A stretch of DNA of 64,000 nt from Bacteroidales bacterium UBA5197 (GTDB taxonomy: Bacteria > Bacteroidota > Bacteroidia > Bacteroidales > Lentimicrobiaceae). The stretch covers positions 95,746-159,745 of the forward strand of contig DHVX01000062.1 of assembly GCA_002412885.1 (NCBI GenBank), in the 5' to 3' direction. Positions 8,958 through 17,321 of this stretch are shown here, piece after piece. Position 1 is the first letter of the stretch, and each line of letters starts with the position of its first letter. The notes under the pieces are model-generated. The model did not search any database, was not told where the DNA came from, and worked only from the letters and a program-made list of their open reading frames with translations. A program made the translations under genes and the position numbers.

Positions 8958-9631
8958 TTTGAGTATTTAATAATAAATTTTAAATAAAGAGCATTATTAT
9001 TAATAGCGCTGTTAACTCTGTTGACAAATTGTTGTTTTTTCTTCTTGTTTTTGTGCTTGTCAGTAGTTTGTCAACGCGTTATTAACAAACAAAAAAAGGC
9101 TGCTGTATTGAAACACAAACACTTTGCCACATATTAACAAACTGTTGATAAAACGTAATCAACATGCCCAAAAGTATATAAATCACCCGAATTGGTGTTA
9201 GTTCATTGTTGATTGTTTTTAACAAAAAACTTTAAAATGGTTGAAACCGGCAAAGGCTCTCTCTTTTATTAACACAATCGGTTTGTTTTAAGATTTTTAT
9301 AACAATTGAAATCGTGTATTAACATTTTATTGTTAGTAAATCGTAACATGCTGAAAAATAATATAGTATGTTTAATGAGATGAATTTTTAAGGTACACAT
9401 CTATCAGTTTGCAGATCAACATAATACTAAGTAATGTAAAATAAGTTTGTTTTTATGTTATTTCAGTTTGGTTTTGCTAATCAGTATATTACATGATTTC
9501 ATTTTACATATTTTAGTGATTTCATGCATAATTTATTTTGCAATTATTTACAATTTATAAACTCCTTATTTTTAGACTTATCTGCATTTAGCTCAATAAA
9601 TGCTTATTTTTGTCAATAAATCTTATTAACA
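8958..9631. other. AT-rich 674-bp spacer with recurrent TATTAACA motifs; candidate origin-like region
   Basis: No convincing reading frame is present. The spacer separates divergent nadA and rpiB and is markedly AT-rich. The octamer TATTAACA occurs five times on the plus strand (9-mers at 9079, 9131, 9266, 9316 and 9623), with related TGTTGACAA, TTTGTCAAC, CTGTTGATAAA and GTAATCAAC words between 9015 and 9165. A one-mismatch DnaA-box-like TTATCCATA lies at 9729-9737 inside rpiB. Clustered 9-mers plus high AT content resemble a bacterial oriC or a heavily regulated intergenic region. parS-like sites 16-18 kb away add weak support. There is no adjacent dnaA, so this remains inference. Confidence 0.3.
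9605..9612 (+). promoter_or_regulatory. -7 box of a putative promoter for rpiB-lutB
   Basis: TATTTTTG matches the Bacteroidota -7 consensus TAnnTTTG exactly and lies 19 bases before the rpiB start. No clear -33 TTG is visible at the right distance, so it is a partial match. Confidence 0.35.
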
Positions 9632-10084
9632 ATGTGGGATAAAACTAAAACTGTGGCATTGGCCAGCGATCATGCGGGGTATGAACTTAAGGCATTCCTT
9701 TTCAGAATACTGACATCTGAGGGATATCTTATCCATAACTATGGAACGGATTCAACTGCCAGCGTTGATTATCCTGATTTTGCGCATCTTGCTGGTAAGT
9801 CGGTAAACGATGGAGAATTCAGCCGTGGCATAGTTATTTGTGGAAGTGGAAACGGAGTAAACATGGTTGTTAACAAATATCCGGAAGTAAGATCTGCACT
9901 TTGCTGGAATAGCGAACAGGCTGAATTAACACGCAGGCACAACAATGCCAATATAATTGCACTTCCCGGCAGATTTATTGACTTTGACGAAGCTTTGAAA
10001 GCCGTTAAGTTGTTTTTAAATACTGATTTTGAGGGAGGAAGACATGAAACCCGTGTGAATAAAATCAACAAAATACGCATCTGA
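9632..10084 (+). CDS. rpiB: Ribose 5-phosphate isomerase B
   Basis: 150 residues, full length for RpiB of the LacAB/RpiB family. ALASDHAGYELKAFL is the N-terminal substrate loop, YPDFAHLAGKSV the second conserved segment, and VICGSGNGVNM contains the catalytic-base Cys; RRHNNANIIALPGRFI is the Arg/Asn-rich phosphate-binding region. It interconverts ribose 5-phosphate and ribulose 5-phosphate in the pentose phosphate pathway. The ATG at 9632 is preceded by an AT-rich leader without a Shine-Dalgarno sequence, normal for the phylum. The next gene starts 3 bases after its stop, so the two are co-transcribed. Confidence 0.95.
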   Translation: MWDKTKTVALASDHAGYELKAFLFRILTSEGYLIHNYGTDSTASVDYPDFAHLAGKSVNDGEFSRGIVICGSGNGVNMVVNKYPEVRSALCWNSEQAELTRRHNNANIIALPGRFIDFDEALKAVKLFLNTDFEGGRHETRVNKINKIRI

Positions 10085-10087
10085 TAA

Positions 10088-11476
10088 ATGACAGAAATTT
10101 ATAACAAGTTCATACAGGATTCAAAAATCAAGTCTGCCGATGGTAATCACCGAAAGATAATCGGATATAACATCGGCAAATACGATAGTGCTGTGAAGTT
10201 AGGCAAACTTCAATATTCTGATATTGAGCTTGCTAAAATAAATGCTGCTTACCTTAAAAATAAAGTAATTGGTGATCTTGAAAAATTTCTGATTGAATTT
10301 GAAGTCAATTTTGAAAAAAACGGTGGAAAAGTTATCTGGGCTGAAGATGCTGAAGAGGCATTGAAGCAGATTACCGAAATAATTAAAAGATCAGGTGCGG
10401 ATTATGTGGTGAAATCCAAAACCATGATTACTGAGGAAATCGGGCTTAACGAACATCTTGGTAAAAATGAAATTGAGAGCATTGAAACCGATCTTGGAGA
10501 ATATATAGTTCAGCTTGCCGGTGAGCAACCTTACCATATTGTTACCCCGGCCATGCACAAAACCAAAGAGGAAGTTGCTGAACTCTTTCAGTCAAAATTC
10601 GGAATGCCGGCCAACAGTACTCCTGAACAAATTACTGCATTTGTACGCAATAAACTGCGCGATAAATTCTATAATGCAAAGGTTGGCATAACCGGAGCCA
10701 ATTTTCTGGTTGCTGATACCGGATCTGTTTGCCTTTCCGAAAATGAAGGAAATGCTTTGATGAGCGTTTCATTTCCGGAAATTCATATTGTGGTGGCCGG
10801 TATCGAAAAAGTTATTCCTTCTGTGGATAATCTTGATATTTTCTGGCCGCTGCTGGCTACGCATGGCACCGGGCAAAAAATAACTGCCTACAACAGCATT
10901 ATAAGTGGTCCCAAAAGGGAAAATGAATACGACGGTCCTTCTGAAATGTTTGTTATTCTGCTCGATAATGGCCGGTCAGAGGTGCTTTCGCGAAAACATC
11001 AGCGGGCTGCGCTTACCTGCATCAGATGCGGCGCCTGTTTGAATGCTTGCCCTGTATATAAAACCATTGGCGGTCATGCATACGGAACAACTTATAGTGG
11101 CCCGATAGGATCAGTAATAACTCCCTGGATGAAAGGACTGGACGAATACAAACACCTGAGTTTTGCATCCTCTCTCTGCGGAAGTTGTACAGAAGTTTGT
11201 CCGGTAAAGATAAATCTCCACGAACTATTGCTTTATAACCGCAATGACAGCGTTAAGGAAGGCTATTATACGGTTTTTGATAATTTATCGATGTGGAGCT
11301 GGAAGAAGATGATGCTTAACCGGAAATGGATGGATTTTGGAAAAGCAGGATTTAAGAATTTTCTTCTGAAGAATATTGTTGGAAACATTTGGGGTTCGAA
11401 GCGCCAATTGCCGGAAGTAACCGAAAAGAATTTCAAACAATTATGGGAAGAGCGCAGAGAAGGAAAGGTGAAATAG
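10088..11476 (+). CDS. lutB: LutB/LldF-like iron-sulfur protein (L-lactate utilisation type)
   Basis: 462 residues. The N-terminal two thirds is an LUD domain (for example GITGANFLVADTGSVCLSENEGN and ATHGTGQKITAYNSIISGPKR). It is followed by two ferredoxin-like cluster motifs, CIRCGACLNACPVY near residue 312 and CGSCTEVCPVKINL near residue 375, for two [4Fe-4S] clusters. In LutABC this subunit passes electrons from lactate oxidation. Typical lutA and lutC partners are not in the window; instead it follows rpiB by 3 bases, so its exact substrate here is uncertain. The symbol denotes the family. Confidence 0.85.
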   Translation: MTEIYNKFIQDSKIKSADGNHRKIIGYNIGKYDSAVKLGKLQYSDIELAKINAAYLKNKVIGDLEKFLIEFEVNFEKNGGKVIWAEDAEEALKQITEIIKRSGADYVVKSKTMITEEIGLNEHLGKNEIESIETDLGEYIVQLAGEQPYHIVTPAMHKTKEEVAELFQSKFGMPANSTPEQITAFVRNKLRDKFYNAKVGITGANFLVADTGSVCLSENEGNALMSVSFPEIHIVVAGIEKVIPSVDNLDIFWPLLATHGTGQKITAYNSIISGPKRENEYDGPSEMFVILLDNGRSEVLSRKHQRAALTCIRCGACLNACPVYKTIGGHAYGTTYSGPIGSVITPWMKGLDEYKHLSFASSLCGSCTEVCPVKINLHELLLYNRNDSVKEGYYTVFDNLSMWSWKKMMLNRKWMDFGKAGFKNFLLKNIVGNIWGSKRQLPEVTEKNFKQLWEERREGKVK

Positions 11477-11498
11477 TTTAGCGATCAACCATCTGCTA

Positions 11499-12375
11499 TT
11501 AAAAAGATTTTAAAATATACCTTATCTGTCCTGCATACGATGCGCCAAACAAAATGAGATGAACAAGCAATGGATATAACTGATTCATTTCCAAACGTTT
11601 TTCCCATCCCTTTTCCAAAGGATATTCCTCATTGTAAGATAGGTAAAAGGCAGGTGAAAAACCACCGAAAAGTTTAGTCATGGCGATATCCATTTCCCGA
11701 TGTCCAAAATATACAGCTGGATCAATCAGACAGGCTTCACCATTTGAGGCGGTAATATAATTGCCACTCCACAAATCACCATGCAGCAATGAGGGATCTT
11801 CTTCAGGGATAAGATTTCTGAGTTTTCCGATCAGCCTGTCAAAACCACGAATGTCCTCACGGCCAAGTAAACCAAGATCAAAGGATTGTTTTACAAGCGG
11901 TTGAAAACGTTGCACCGCCATAAATTCATCCCACGATGCATGGGTTTTGTTTTTCTGGGGAAGGGAACCAATAATTGTCGTGATCAAGTCCGAAGGATGA
12001 ATTGCTGACCGAATGCAGTCTGGCAAGATTCTTACCGAAATTATCCCAGAAATTTGCTTTTTGCTGACCTGCTTCAATGTATTCAAGCACAAGAAAGGAG
12101 TAAATGCCTGATTTTCCCTGATAAATCACTTCGGGAATCTGAATGCAATCAGCATTTCTAAGTAACTCAAGGCCTTTTTCTTCGGCCTCAAACATGCCCG
12201 GATATTTGTCAGTAAGGTCGTATTTGATAAAATATGATCCGCTGGAGGCATAAACCACTAAGCAATCATTTATACATCCCCCCGAAAGCAATTTTGCTGA
12301 GGTTATGCCGTTTGCATCGCCTTTGTTTTCTGACAGCCATTTATTAAAATGGTCACGGATTGATTCGGGTATCAT
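11499..12375 (-). pseudogene. Fructosamine kinase family protein, frameshifted
   Basis: Two overlapping minus-strand frames together make one fructosamine-kinase-like (FN3K/APH-fold) protein of about 290 residues. The 5' frame (12375 to about 11970) gives the nucleotide-binding half (LLSGGCINDCLVVYASSGSYFIKY) up to FGLDHDNY. The 3' frame continues with IGSLPQKNKTHASWDEF, the family's hallmark, then LLHGDLWSGNYI (catalytic loop) and LIDPAVYFGHREMDIAM (metal-binding Asp). Restoring two bases at the TATTGG around 11968-11976 (TATATTGG expected) joins the frames exactly. So there is a single 2-base deletion, a recent mutation or a sequencing error. The intact enzyme would phosphorylate glycated amines for deglycation. 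Confidence 0.85.
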
Positions 12376-12458
12376 ACAAATAAGGAAATCAGAAAATTCC
12401 GATGAAGACTTATAAGGGTTCAGAAACAGTATTAACCCGTAAATACGGATTTACATTA

Positions 12459-12902
12459 TCAGAGCATGAAAGAACGGTCATGTTGAAAACCTCTCCTGAG
12501 GAACCTTTCAAATATTAGCAGTAGCCCGATGGACGACATGATAATGATAACGGTAGAAGAGTCTTTTAGGAATTGAGTTATGCTGTTAATCCCATCCAGA
12601 ATACCCAGTGATGCATTGAGTAAACTCCTTAACTGATCGGTACTTGAAAACAGGTTGATATTAAAGAAAGGCCATTGAGCAAATACCATAACGCCAACAA
12701 TTAAAATTGCCGCCAGTAACGAAATATATCCAAACAACATCTGACGCCTCAATTCGGGAGTTTCCTGAACAGGTTCAAAACCCGAATACACCTGTTGCAT
12801 AACACCGCTGGTAAAGCTTTCTGGAGCTTTTTCCACAGGCATCTTCAACATAAGCTCCATCAGGAGTTTATCATCCGGTTCTGTATCTTGAATTGTTTTC
12901 AT
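12459..12902 (-). CDS. Putative anti-sigma-type membrane protein downstream of the ECF sigma gene
   Basis: About 148 residues from the ATG at 12902 (MKTIQDTEPDD); an upstream in-frame start at 12920 would add 6 residues. The N-terminal 65 residues are soluble with PVEKAPESFTSGVM, a pattern common in small proteins partnered with Bacteroidota sigma factors. Two transmembrane segments follow (about residues 62-82 and 118-135), and a basic tail. It begins 31 bases after the stop of the sigma-factor gene on the same strand, so they form an operon. The anti-sigma role is inferred from this linkage and topology; no canonical anti-sigma domain is recognisable. Confidence 0.6.
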   Translation of the reverse strand: MKTIQDTEPDDKLLMELMLKMPVEKAPESFTSGVMQQVYSGFEPVQETPELRRQMLFGYISLLAAILIVGVMVFAQWPFFNINLFSSTDQLRSLLNASLGILDGINSITQFLKDSSTVIIIMSSIGLLLIFERFLRRGFQHDRSFML

Positions 12903-12932
12903 AATTTGCAAAGTTAGCAATATTTAAGTAAT

Positions 12933-13499
12933 TCAGGCATGTAATAGTCCTACCCTTTGGTTCATCTCTGCATAGAGTTTTTTTCGGATCCGATGCAGTC
13001 TGACTTTTACATTCGACTCAGTAAGACCAGTAATTACGCTGATTTCTTCAACCGTTTGCTGGTTATTGTAGAACAAAGAAATAAGCATCTGATCATCATT
13101 ACTTAAAGTTTTTAAAGCGTTTTTCATTAGTTCCAGCTGTTGTTGTTCATCAAGTTGATTCACATTTTCATGCACTTCGTCGGTGCTGTAATTCTCAACC
13201 AGATTCTCATCAATAGCCAGGGTTGTAATCTGTTTTTTTCTGGTTCTGGAAATGGCAGTATTGTATGCAATCCTGAACAACCATGTACTGAAACGAGCCT
13301 CATGCTTAAACCGGGGAAGCGCGTGGTATGCTTTCAGGAAGGTATCCTGAGCAACTTCTTCGGCTTCTTCACGACTTTTCACAATTTTAAACACCAAAGA
13401 GAATACCATATCCTTGTAACGATCAACCAACACAGCATATATGCCGGTTTGTCCGTCAAGAATATTGGCTATCAAAATTGTGTCGTCGTTCCGGTTCAT
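12933..13499 (-). CDS. RNA polymerase ECF-type sigma-70 factor
   Basis: 188 residues with the two domains of an ECF sigma factor. Region 2 is at about 20-90 (YKDMVFSLVFKIVKSREEAEEVAQDTFLKAYHAL then FSTWLFRIAYNTAISRTRK). Region 4 is at about 130-182 (LKTLSNDDQMLISLFYNNQQTVEEISVITGLTESNVKVRLHRIRKKL), with a clear helix-turn-helix. It directs core RNA polymerase to a dedicated promoter set. The following gene is a small membrane protein that probably restrains it. The divergent neighbour at 13737 (DUF6249) is a frequent companion of this sigma subgroup. Confidence 0.92.
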   Translation of the reverse strand: MNRNDDTILIANILDGQTGIYAVLVDRYKDMVFSLVFKIVKSREEAEEVAQDTFLKAYHALPRFKHEARFSTWLFRIAYNTAISRTRKKQITTLAIDENLVENYSTDEVHENVNQLDEQQQLELMKNALKTLSNDDQMLISLFYNNQQTVEEISVITGLTESNVKVRLHRIRKKLYAEMNQRVGLLHA

Positions 13500-13736
13500 G
13501 AATGTTTTTTAGACGTGGTCCTGCGACTGTGGTTACATACAACGTATAAAATTAGGTAATATCGTAATATTTTGCTGCAAAAGTTCATTTAAATTAAAGA
13601 TTATCAGATTGGTAACATTATTGATAGATTAGGTATCCGGGATATTCAGGTAAATATCATTGCATACTGTAACCACTTTTATTGCTATGCGTCAAAACGG
13701 AAACAAAACGCACAAACTCTTTTAAACTTACTCATT

Positions 13737-14102
13737 ATGGAACCAATTCTGATAACAGCTTCAATTTTTGCCACCATTTATGGCATTGTATATCTGAGTA
13801 TTCGCAGAAAAGAACGCATGGCATTGCTCGACAGGGGGCTTGATCCCAAGTCTTTCGAATACGAAAGTACCGGTTTTTCATCCCTGAAGTATGGATTGCT
13901 TTTTACCGGAATAGGACTGGGACTGCTTGTTGCCAATATTCTTGTTTCAATCGGAGCTATGGACAGAGAAGCAGCCTATTTTTCACTGGTTTCATTGTTT
14001 GGAGGTATTGCTCTTATCGTCGATTATCTGCTCGAAGTAAGCATTACCAAACGAAGAAATAAGGAAAAAGCAACCGAAAATCAGGTTAATAATAACTCCT
14101 GA
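13737..14102 (+). CDS. DUF6249-type small membrane protein
   Basis: 121 residues with three predicted transmembrane segments: about 4-22, 58-78 and 84-105. The cytoplasmic segment between the first two, RRKERMALLDRGLDP, is the hallmark of DUF6249 proteins found beside ECF sigma factors in Bacteroidota. It ends in a Lys/Asn-rich hydrophilic tail. It is transcribed divergently from the sigma/anti-sigma pair (237 bases between starts) and ends 8 bases before the end of convergent thpR. A role in the same envelope-sensing circuit is plausible, but function is unknown. Confidence 0.75.
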   Translation: MEPILITASIFATIYGIVYLSIRRKERMALLDRGLDPKSFEYESTGFSSLKYGLLFTGIGLGLLVANILVSIGAMDREAAYFSLVSLFGGIALIVDYLLEVSITKRRNKEKATENQVNNNS

Positions 14103-14110
14103 ACCGGTAA

Positions 14111-14674
14111 TTAAAAGATAAACTCTTCCACGACAGTATATTCAGGACCTTCCTTTCTGAGAATACTGTCGTAGAGAGAAAATCCATGAACCATCTGAGT
14201 CTGAAAGGCATAGTTGCTGAAATGAGCCACAACTTCCTGGAAATGATTCTTATCTTTAATTTCCTTGATTCTGCCGAGGGTAAGATGCGGAACAAAATTC
14301 TGGCGGTCATTCAAATATCCTGATTTTTCGAGACTTTCAATTACATTGTTTGATAGTTTATTGAACATCTCACTGGTATTGATCCCCACCCATATCACTT
14401 TAGGACTGTAGTATGATCCGAAAATTCCGGTGTTTGCTAATTTTATTTCAAAAGGTTTAACACCTTCCAAGGCTTCCTGAAGCGCTGCAGTGATAACCGG
14501 AATTTCTTCAACAGGTGTTTCCCCGAAAAATTTGAGCGTAATATGTATGTTGTTGGGATCAACCCATTTAATGATGTGAAAACCCAGAATCTGCTTCAGA
14601 TTATTATACATTTCGATAAAAGCATCGGTGGGTTCAACTTTAATGGCAGCAAAAAGGCGTTTCATTTCCGGCAT
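14111..14674 (-). CDS. thpR: RNA 2',3'-cyclic 3'-phosphodiesterase (LigT/ThpR)
   Basis: 187 residues, normal for the 2H phosphoesterase ThpR. The two H-x-T/S-x motifs are HITLKFFGETP and HLTLGRIK, whose histidines form the active site. The N-terminus KRLFAAIKVEP is typical. The enzyme opens 2',3'-cyclic phosphate termini of RNA. The start may be at 14665 (MKRLF) rather than 14674. It lies between the convergent DUF6249 gene and the divergent tRNA-Ala. Confidence 0.9.
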   Translation of the reverse strand: MPEMKRLFAAIKVEPTDAFIEMYNNLKQILGFHIIKWVDPNNIHITLKFFGETPVEEIPVITAALQEALEGVKPFEIKLANTGIFGSYYSPKVIWVGINTSEMFNKLSNNVIESLEKSGYLNDRQNFVPHLTLGRIKEIKDKNHFQEVVAHFSNYAFQTQMVHGFSLYDSILRKEGPEYTVVEEFIF

Positions 14675-14785
14675 AAGAGCATTGTTTGAGAATGCAAAGA
14701 TGAAAAAGATTGAAAAATAATAGCAGATAAATCAGAAATAATTTTAATTTTGCAATCCTTAATTCAGGAGGCAAACTTCTGAAAC

Positions 14786-14859
14786 GGGGCGTTAGCTCAG
14801 TTGGCTAGAGCGTTAGACTGGCAGTCTAAAGGTCAGGGGTTCGACTCCCCTACGCTCCA
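14786..14859 (+). tRNA. tRNA-Ala (anticodon GGC)
   Basis: A complete cloverleaf: acceptor GGGGCGT pairs with ACGCTCC, D stem GCTC/GAGC, anticodon stem TTAGA/TCTAA with loop CTGGCAG (anticodon GGC at 14820-14822), T stem AGGGG/CCCCT with loop TTCGACT. The third acceptor pair is G-T, the G3:U70 identity element of alanine tRNA, and the discriminator is A. CCA is not encoded. A TAATTTTG -7-like box lies at 14745-14752. Confidence 0.97.
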
Positions 14860-14861
14860 CA

Positions 14862-14896
14862 AAAAAACCTGTAAATCATTGATTTACAGGTTTTTT
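14862..14896. terminator. Bidirectional intrinsic terminator after tRNA-Ala and tatA
   Basis: A perfect inverted repeat, CCTGTAAAT (14868-14876) and ATTTACAGG (14882-14890) with a 5-base loop, is flanked by six A's upstream and six T's downstream. It starts 2 bases after the tRNA and lies about 57 bases beyond the tatA stop on the other strand, so it can serve both. Confidence 0.85.
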
Positions 14897-14952
14897 AATT
14901 TTATCTTTTTCAACAAAGAAATTTGGTGCTTGCGCAATTTCCGGTCACTGAA

Positions 14953-15141
14953 TTATTTATCTTTATTTTCCTCATTTGTTTTTTCGTCTCCCGAAAGGCC
15001 ATCTTTAAACTCCTTTATGCCTTTTCCAATGCCTTTCATCAGTTCAGGAATTTTCTTGCCACCAAAAAGCAGCAATACCACCACAAGAATAATAGCGATC
15101 TGCCAGCCCCCTATTACACCTAAAATTATTCCGTTCATCAT
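14953..15141 (-). CDS. tatA: Sec-independent protein translocase subunit TatA/TatE
   Basis: 62 residues. A single N-terminal transmembrane helix (GWQIAIILVVVLLLFGGKKIPELMKGIGKGIKEF) is followed by the FGxxKIPE hinge and the amphipathic helix diagnostic of TatA/E. An acidic and lysine-rich tail closes the protein. TatA multimers form the channel that exports folded proteins with RR signals, such as the GH109-type enzyme at 4289-5686. tatC is not in the window. The start may be the second Met (residue 2). A -7-like TAATTTTG (minus strand, 15171-15164) lies 23 bases upstream. Confidence 0.93.
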   Translation of the reverse strand: MMNGIILGVIGGWQIAIILVVVLLLFGGKKIPELMKGIGKGIKEFKDGLSGDEKTNEENKDK

Positions 15142-15210
15142 GTTGTGAAGTTTTAAACCTTTACAAAATTAGTGATAATGCGATTAATAATCCCCACTTT
15201 ACAAAATTAT

Positions 15211-16470
15211 TTATCTGGATTTTAGTATCCATAATTCAGGGTTTTGAAGTGTTCTTCCCTGCCACAGTTCAAAATGGATTCTGGTTTTGCCTGAATCATC
15301 GGTATGAATAACTCCGATTTTCTGCTTTGTTTTTACCTTATCCCCTTTCTTGACATACAATTCATCAAGATTGGAATATACCGTGAGGTACTCACCATGG
15401 CGGATAATCACCACGTTGTTGTAGTTGGGAAGTGTCATTGTAGATGTAACTTCTCCATCGAAAACCGATCGTGCTACCTGCCCTTTTTCTGTAGCAATAT
15501 CAATGCCGTTGTTTTTGGTTTTGATTCCTTTCAGAACAGGATGTGCATGCTCGCCATAAGTTGCAGCAATAACACCTCTTTCTGTTGGCCATGGAAGTCT
15601 TCCTTTATTGCTTGCAAAATTTGACGAAAGTTGCAATTCAGCCGGAGTCAATGCAAATTTGTTCTCAGGCGAAGGTTTTGTGCCGGTCTTTTTTGCAGCT
15701 TCACTGGCTTTCTTAATCTCTGCAGCAATTATATCTTCTATTGCTTTTTGAAGCCGTTTTGCAGCCCGCTCATTTTCCCTTATTTTTTTCAGTAAGTCCT
15801 TTTCCTGCTTGCTTAAGTTTTGAATTGTTTGATTTTGAAGAGATTTCTCTTTACCAAGCTTTTGCTTTTCATTTTCTTCCATCTGCTTAAGCGATAGATT
15901 CTCCTTTTTCTGGACCTCGAGCAGGGCAATTTTTCTCTTTAAAGCTTCCTGACTTTCCTTGATAACTCTTACCTGATTTTGCCGGTAACTGCTGTACTGC
16001 TGAAAATATTTGGTTCTTTGGTAAGCCTGGTTAAAATCTTTTGCCGAAAAAATAAACATCAACCTGCTGTAAGAGCTTTTATTTTTATGGGCATAATATA
16101 TCATTCGGGCATACTCTTCTTTCAGTCTGGTAATGGCTTGATTGAGCTGTTTTATCGTATCGCTTGTCTGGTTGATCTGTTTCTCAAGATTACGGATTTC
16201 GTTTGCAATTGCCCCTATCAATTCTTCACGCTTATCAATTTGTTTGTTTATCAATACAAGCTGATTGAGCGATACCTGCTTCGTCTTTTTGGTTTCATCC
16301 AATAGTTTATTGGTATATTGAATTTCTTCCTCAATCTTTGCTTTTTGTTGCTCCAGACGGGTTTTGCTCTCCTGGGCACTTATGGAGGTAAATGCAGCAT
16401 TGTTTAACAAAAGGAACAGCGTCAAAACCATTGACCTGAAGAAAGAATGTTGAAAAGCAGCCATGTTCAT
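15211..16470 (-). CDS. EnvC-like murein hydrolase activator with degenerate LytM (M23) domain
   Basis: 419 residues: signal peptide (about 1-30, ending ISAQ), long coiled coil (about 35-260), then a LytM/M23 domain (about 300-415). Of the four usual zinc ligands only the last region keeps its His (RIHFELWQG). The first ligand position reads KTKNNGIDIA, with Asn where His is expected, and the H-x-H motif is replaced by VYSNLDE. Such degenerate LytM proteins (EnvC, NlpD) activate amidases at the division septum rather than cutting peptidoglycan. It follows the DUF4292 gene by 17 bases within a minus-strand envelope operon. Confidence 0.87.
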   Translation of the reverse strand: MNMAAFQHSFFRSMVLTLFLLLNNAAFTSISAQESKTRLEQQKAKIEEEIQYTNKLLDETKKTKQVSLNQLVLINKQIDKREELIGAIANEIRNLEKQINQTSDTIKQLNQAITRLKEEYARMIYYAHKNKSSYSRLMFIFSAKDFNQAYQRTKYFQQYSSYRQNQVRVIKESQEALKRKIALLEVQKKENLSLKQMEENEKQKLGKEKSLQNQTIQNLSKQEKDLLKKIRENERAAKRLQKAIEDIIAAEIKKASEAAKKTGTKPSPENKFALTPAELQLSSNFASNKGRLPWPTERGVIAATYGEHAHPVLKGIKTKNNGIDIATEKGQVARSVFDGEVTSTMTLPNYNNVVIIRHGEYLTVYSNLDELYVKKGDKVKTKQKIGVIHTDDSGKTRIHFELWQGRTLQNPELWILKSR

Positions 16471-16487
16471 TGTAAACCTTCCCGATG

Positions 16488-17321
16488 TTAAAACCCGTTA
16501 ACCTTTTTGTATTTTTCAGGAATTTTGAATGGAAATTGCAAAGTTCCTGATGTACTTATTTTCGAATATGAGAGTTCAATGGTGTTTCTTTTGTCACTGG
16601 TTTCAAGTTCAAAACGCACGGAAGCCGGCACCAATTGTCCCTCAGATAAAATATACTCATATTTTCCTTCCAGTTTTCGCCCGTTTTGAACCAGTTCCTT
16701 TATAAGTACCCGGCTGATTTTAAATGTTTCAGCATTAAGCCAGATATTCTGAAGAGGAATACTGATTTCCTGATTGTTTCTGACATATTTTTTGAGTTTC
16801 CTTCTGTCGGTGGTGATCAGCTTGTATTCGTGATTGTCTATTCCGGCTTTAAATGAAGAGTTTTCATAAAACGAAAAATCATTTCCCGTGAGGAAAGATT
16901 GCAGCATATCGAAATCCAGTGTGCTGTTGATCAATGAATTAATATAATCAATGTTTCCGGCGAAGTAAGTATTTTCTATTCTGTTCATGTAGAGAATAGA
17001 ATCGTTGGAAATAAGAACTCTTGCCATTTCAATACCCAGGGCAGGCGAGATGGAAATCCAGATAAGGCTGTCCTTATGAATCCGGATTTGTCCGCTGAAT
17101 GCTGTCCTGTTTTTATCCTGAATAAAGGTAGCAGAAAATCTGGCGGACAGATAATCATACCTGAGTTCATTCTTTTTAAGGTTTTCAAACAAAAAATCCG
17201 CGCCCTGTTCTTTAAGAGGCGTTCTTATGGTGCGCTTGGAAGTTGAACAGGATGAAACTATTACGATTGATAGAAGCAACAGTAATAGATTCAGATATTT
17301 GCTGCAAATGGGTTTACTCAT
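16488..17321 (-). CDS. DUF4292 lipoprotein
   Basis: 277 residues with a lipoprotein signal whose lipobox is IVSSC (Cys about residue 25). The body matches DUF4292, a Bacteroidota family with a LolA/LolB-like half-barrel flavour. Conserved features include LSARFSATFIQDKNRTAFSGQIRIHKDSLIWISISPALGIEMARVLIS. A role in lipid or lipoprotein handling has been suggested from fold similarity but is not shown. It overlaps the upstream TPR gene by 8 bases and precedes the EnvC-like gene, a conserved gene order in the phylum. Confidence 0.85.
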   Translation of the reverse strand: MSKPICSKYLNLLLLLLSIVIVSSCSTSKRTIRTPLKEQGADFLFENLKKNELRYDYLSARFSATFIQDKNRTAFSGQIRIHKDSLIWISISPALGIEMARVLISNDSILYMNRIENTYFAGNIDYINSLINSTLDFDMLQSFLTGNDFSFYENSSFKAGIDNHEYKLITTDRRKLKKYVRNNQEISIPLQNIWLNAETFKISRVLIKELVQNGRKLEGKYEYILSEGQLVPASVRFELETSDKRNTIELSYSKISTSGTLQFPFKIPEKYKKVNGF

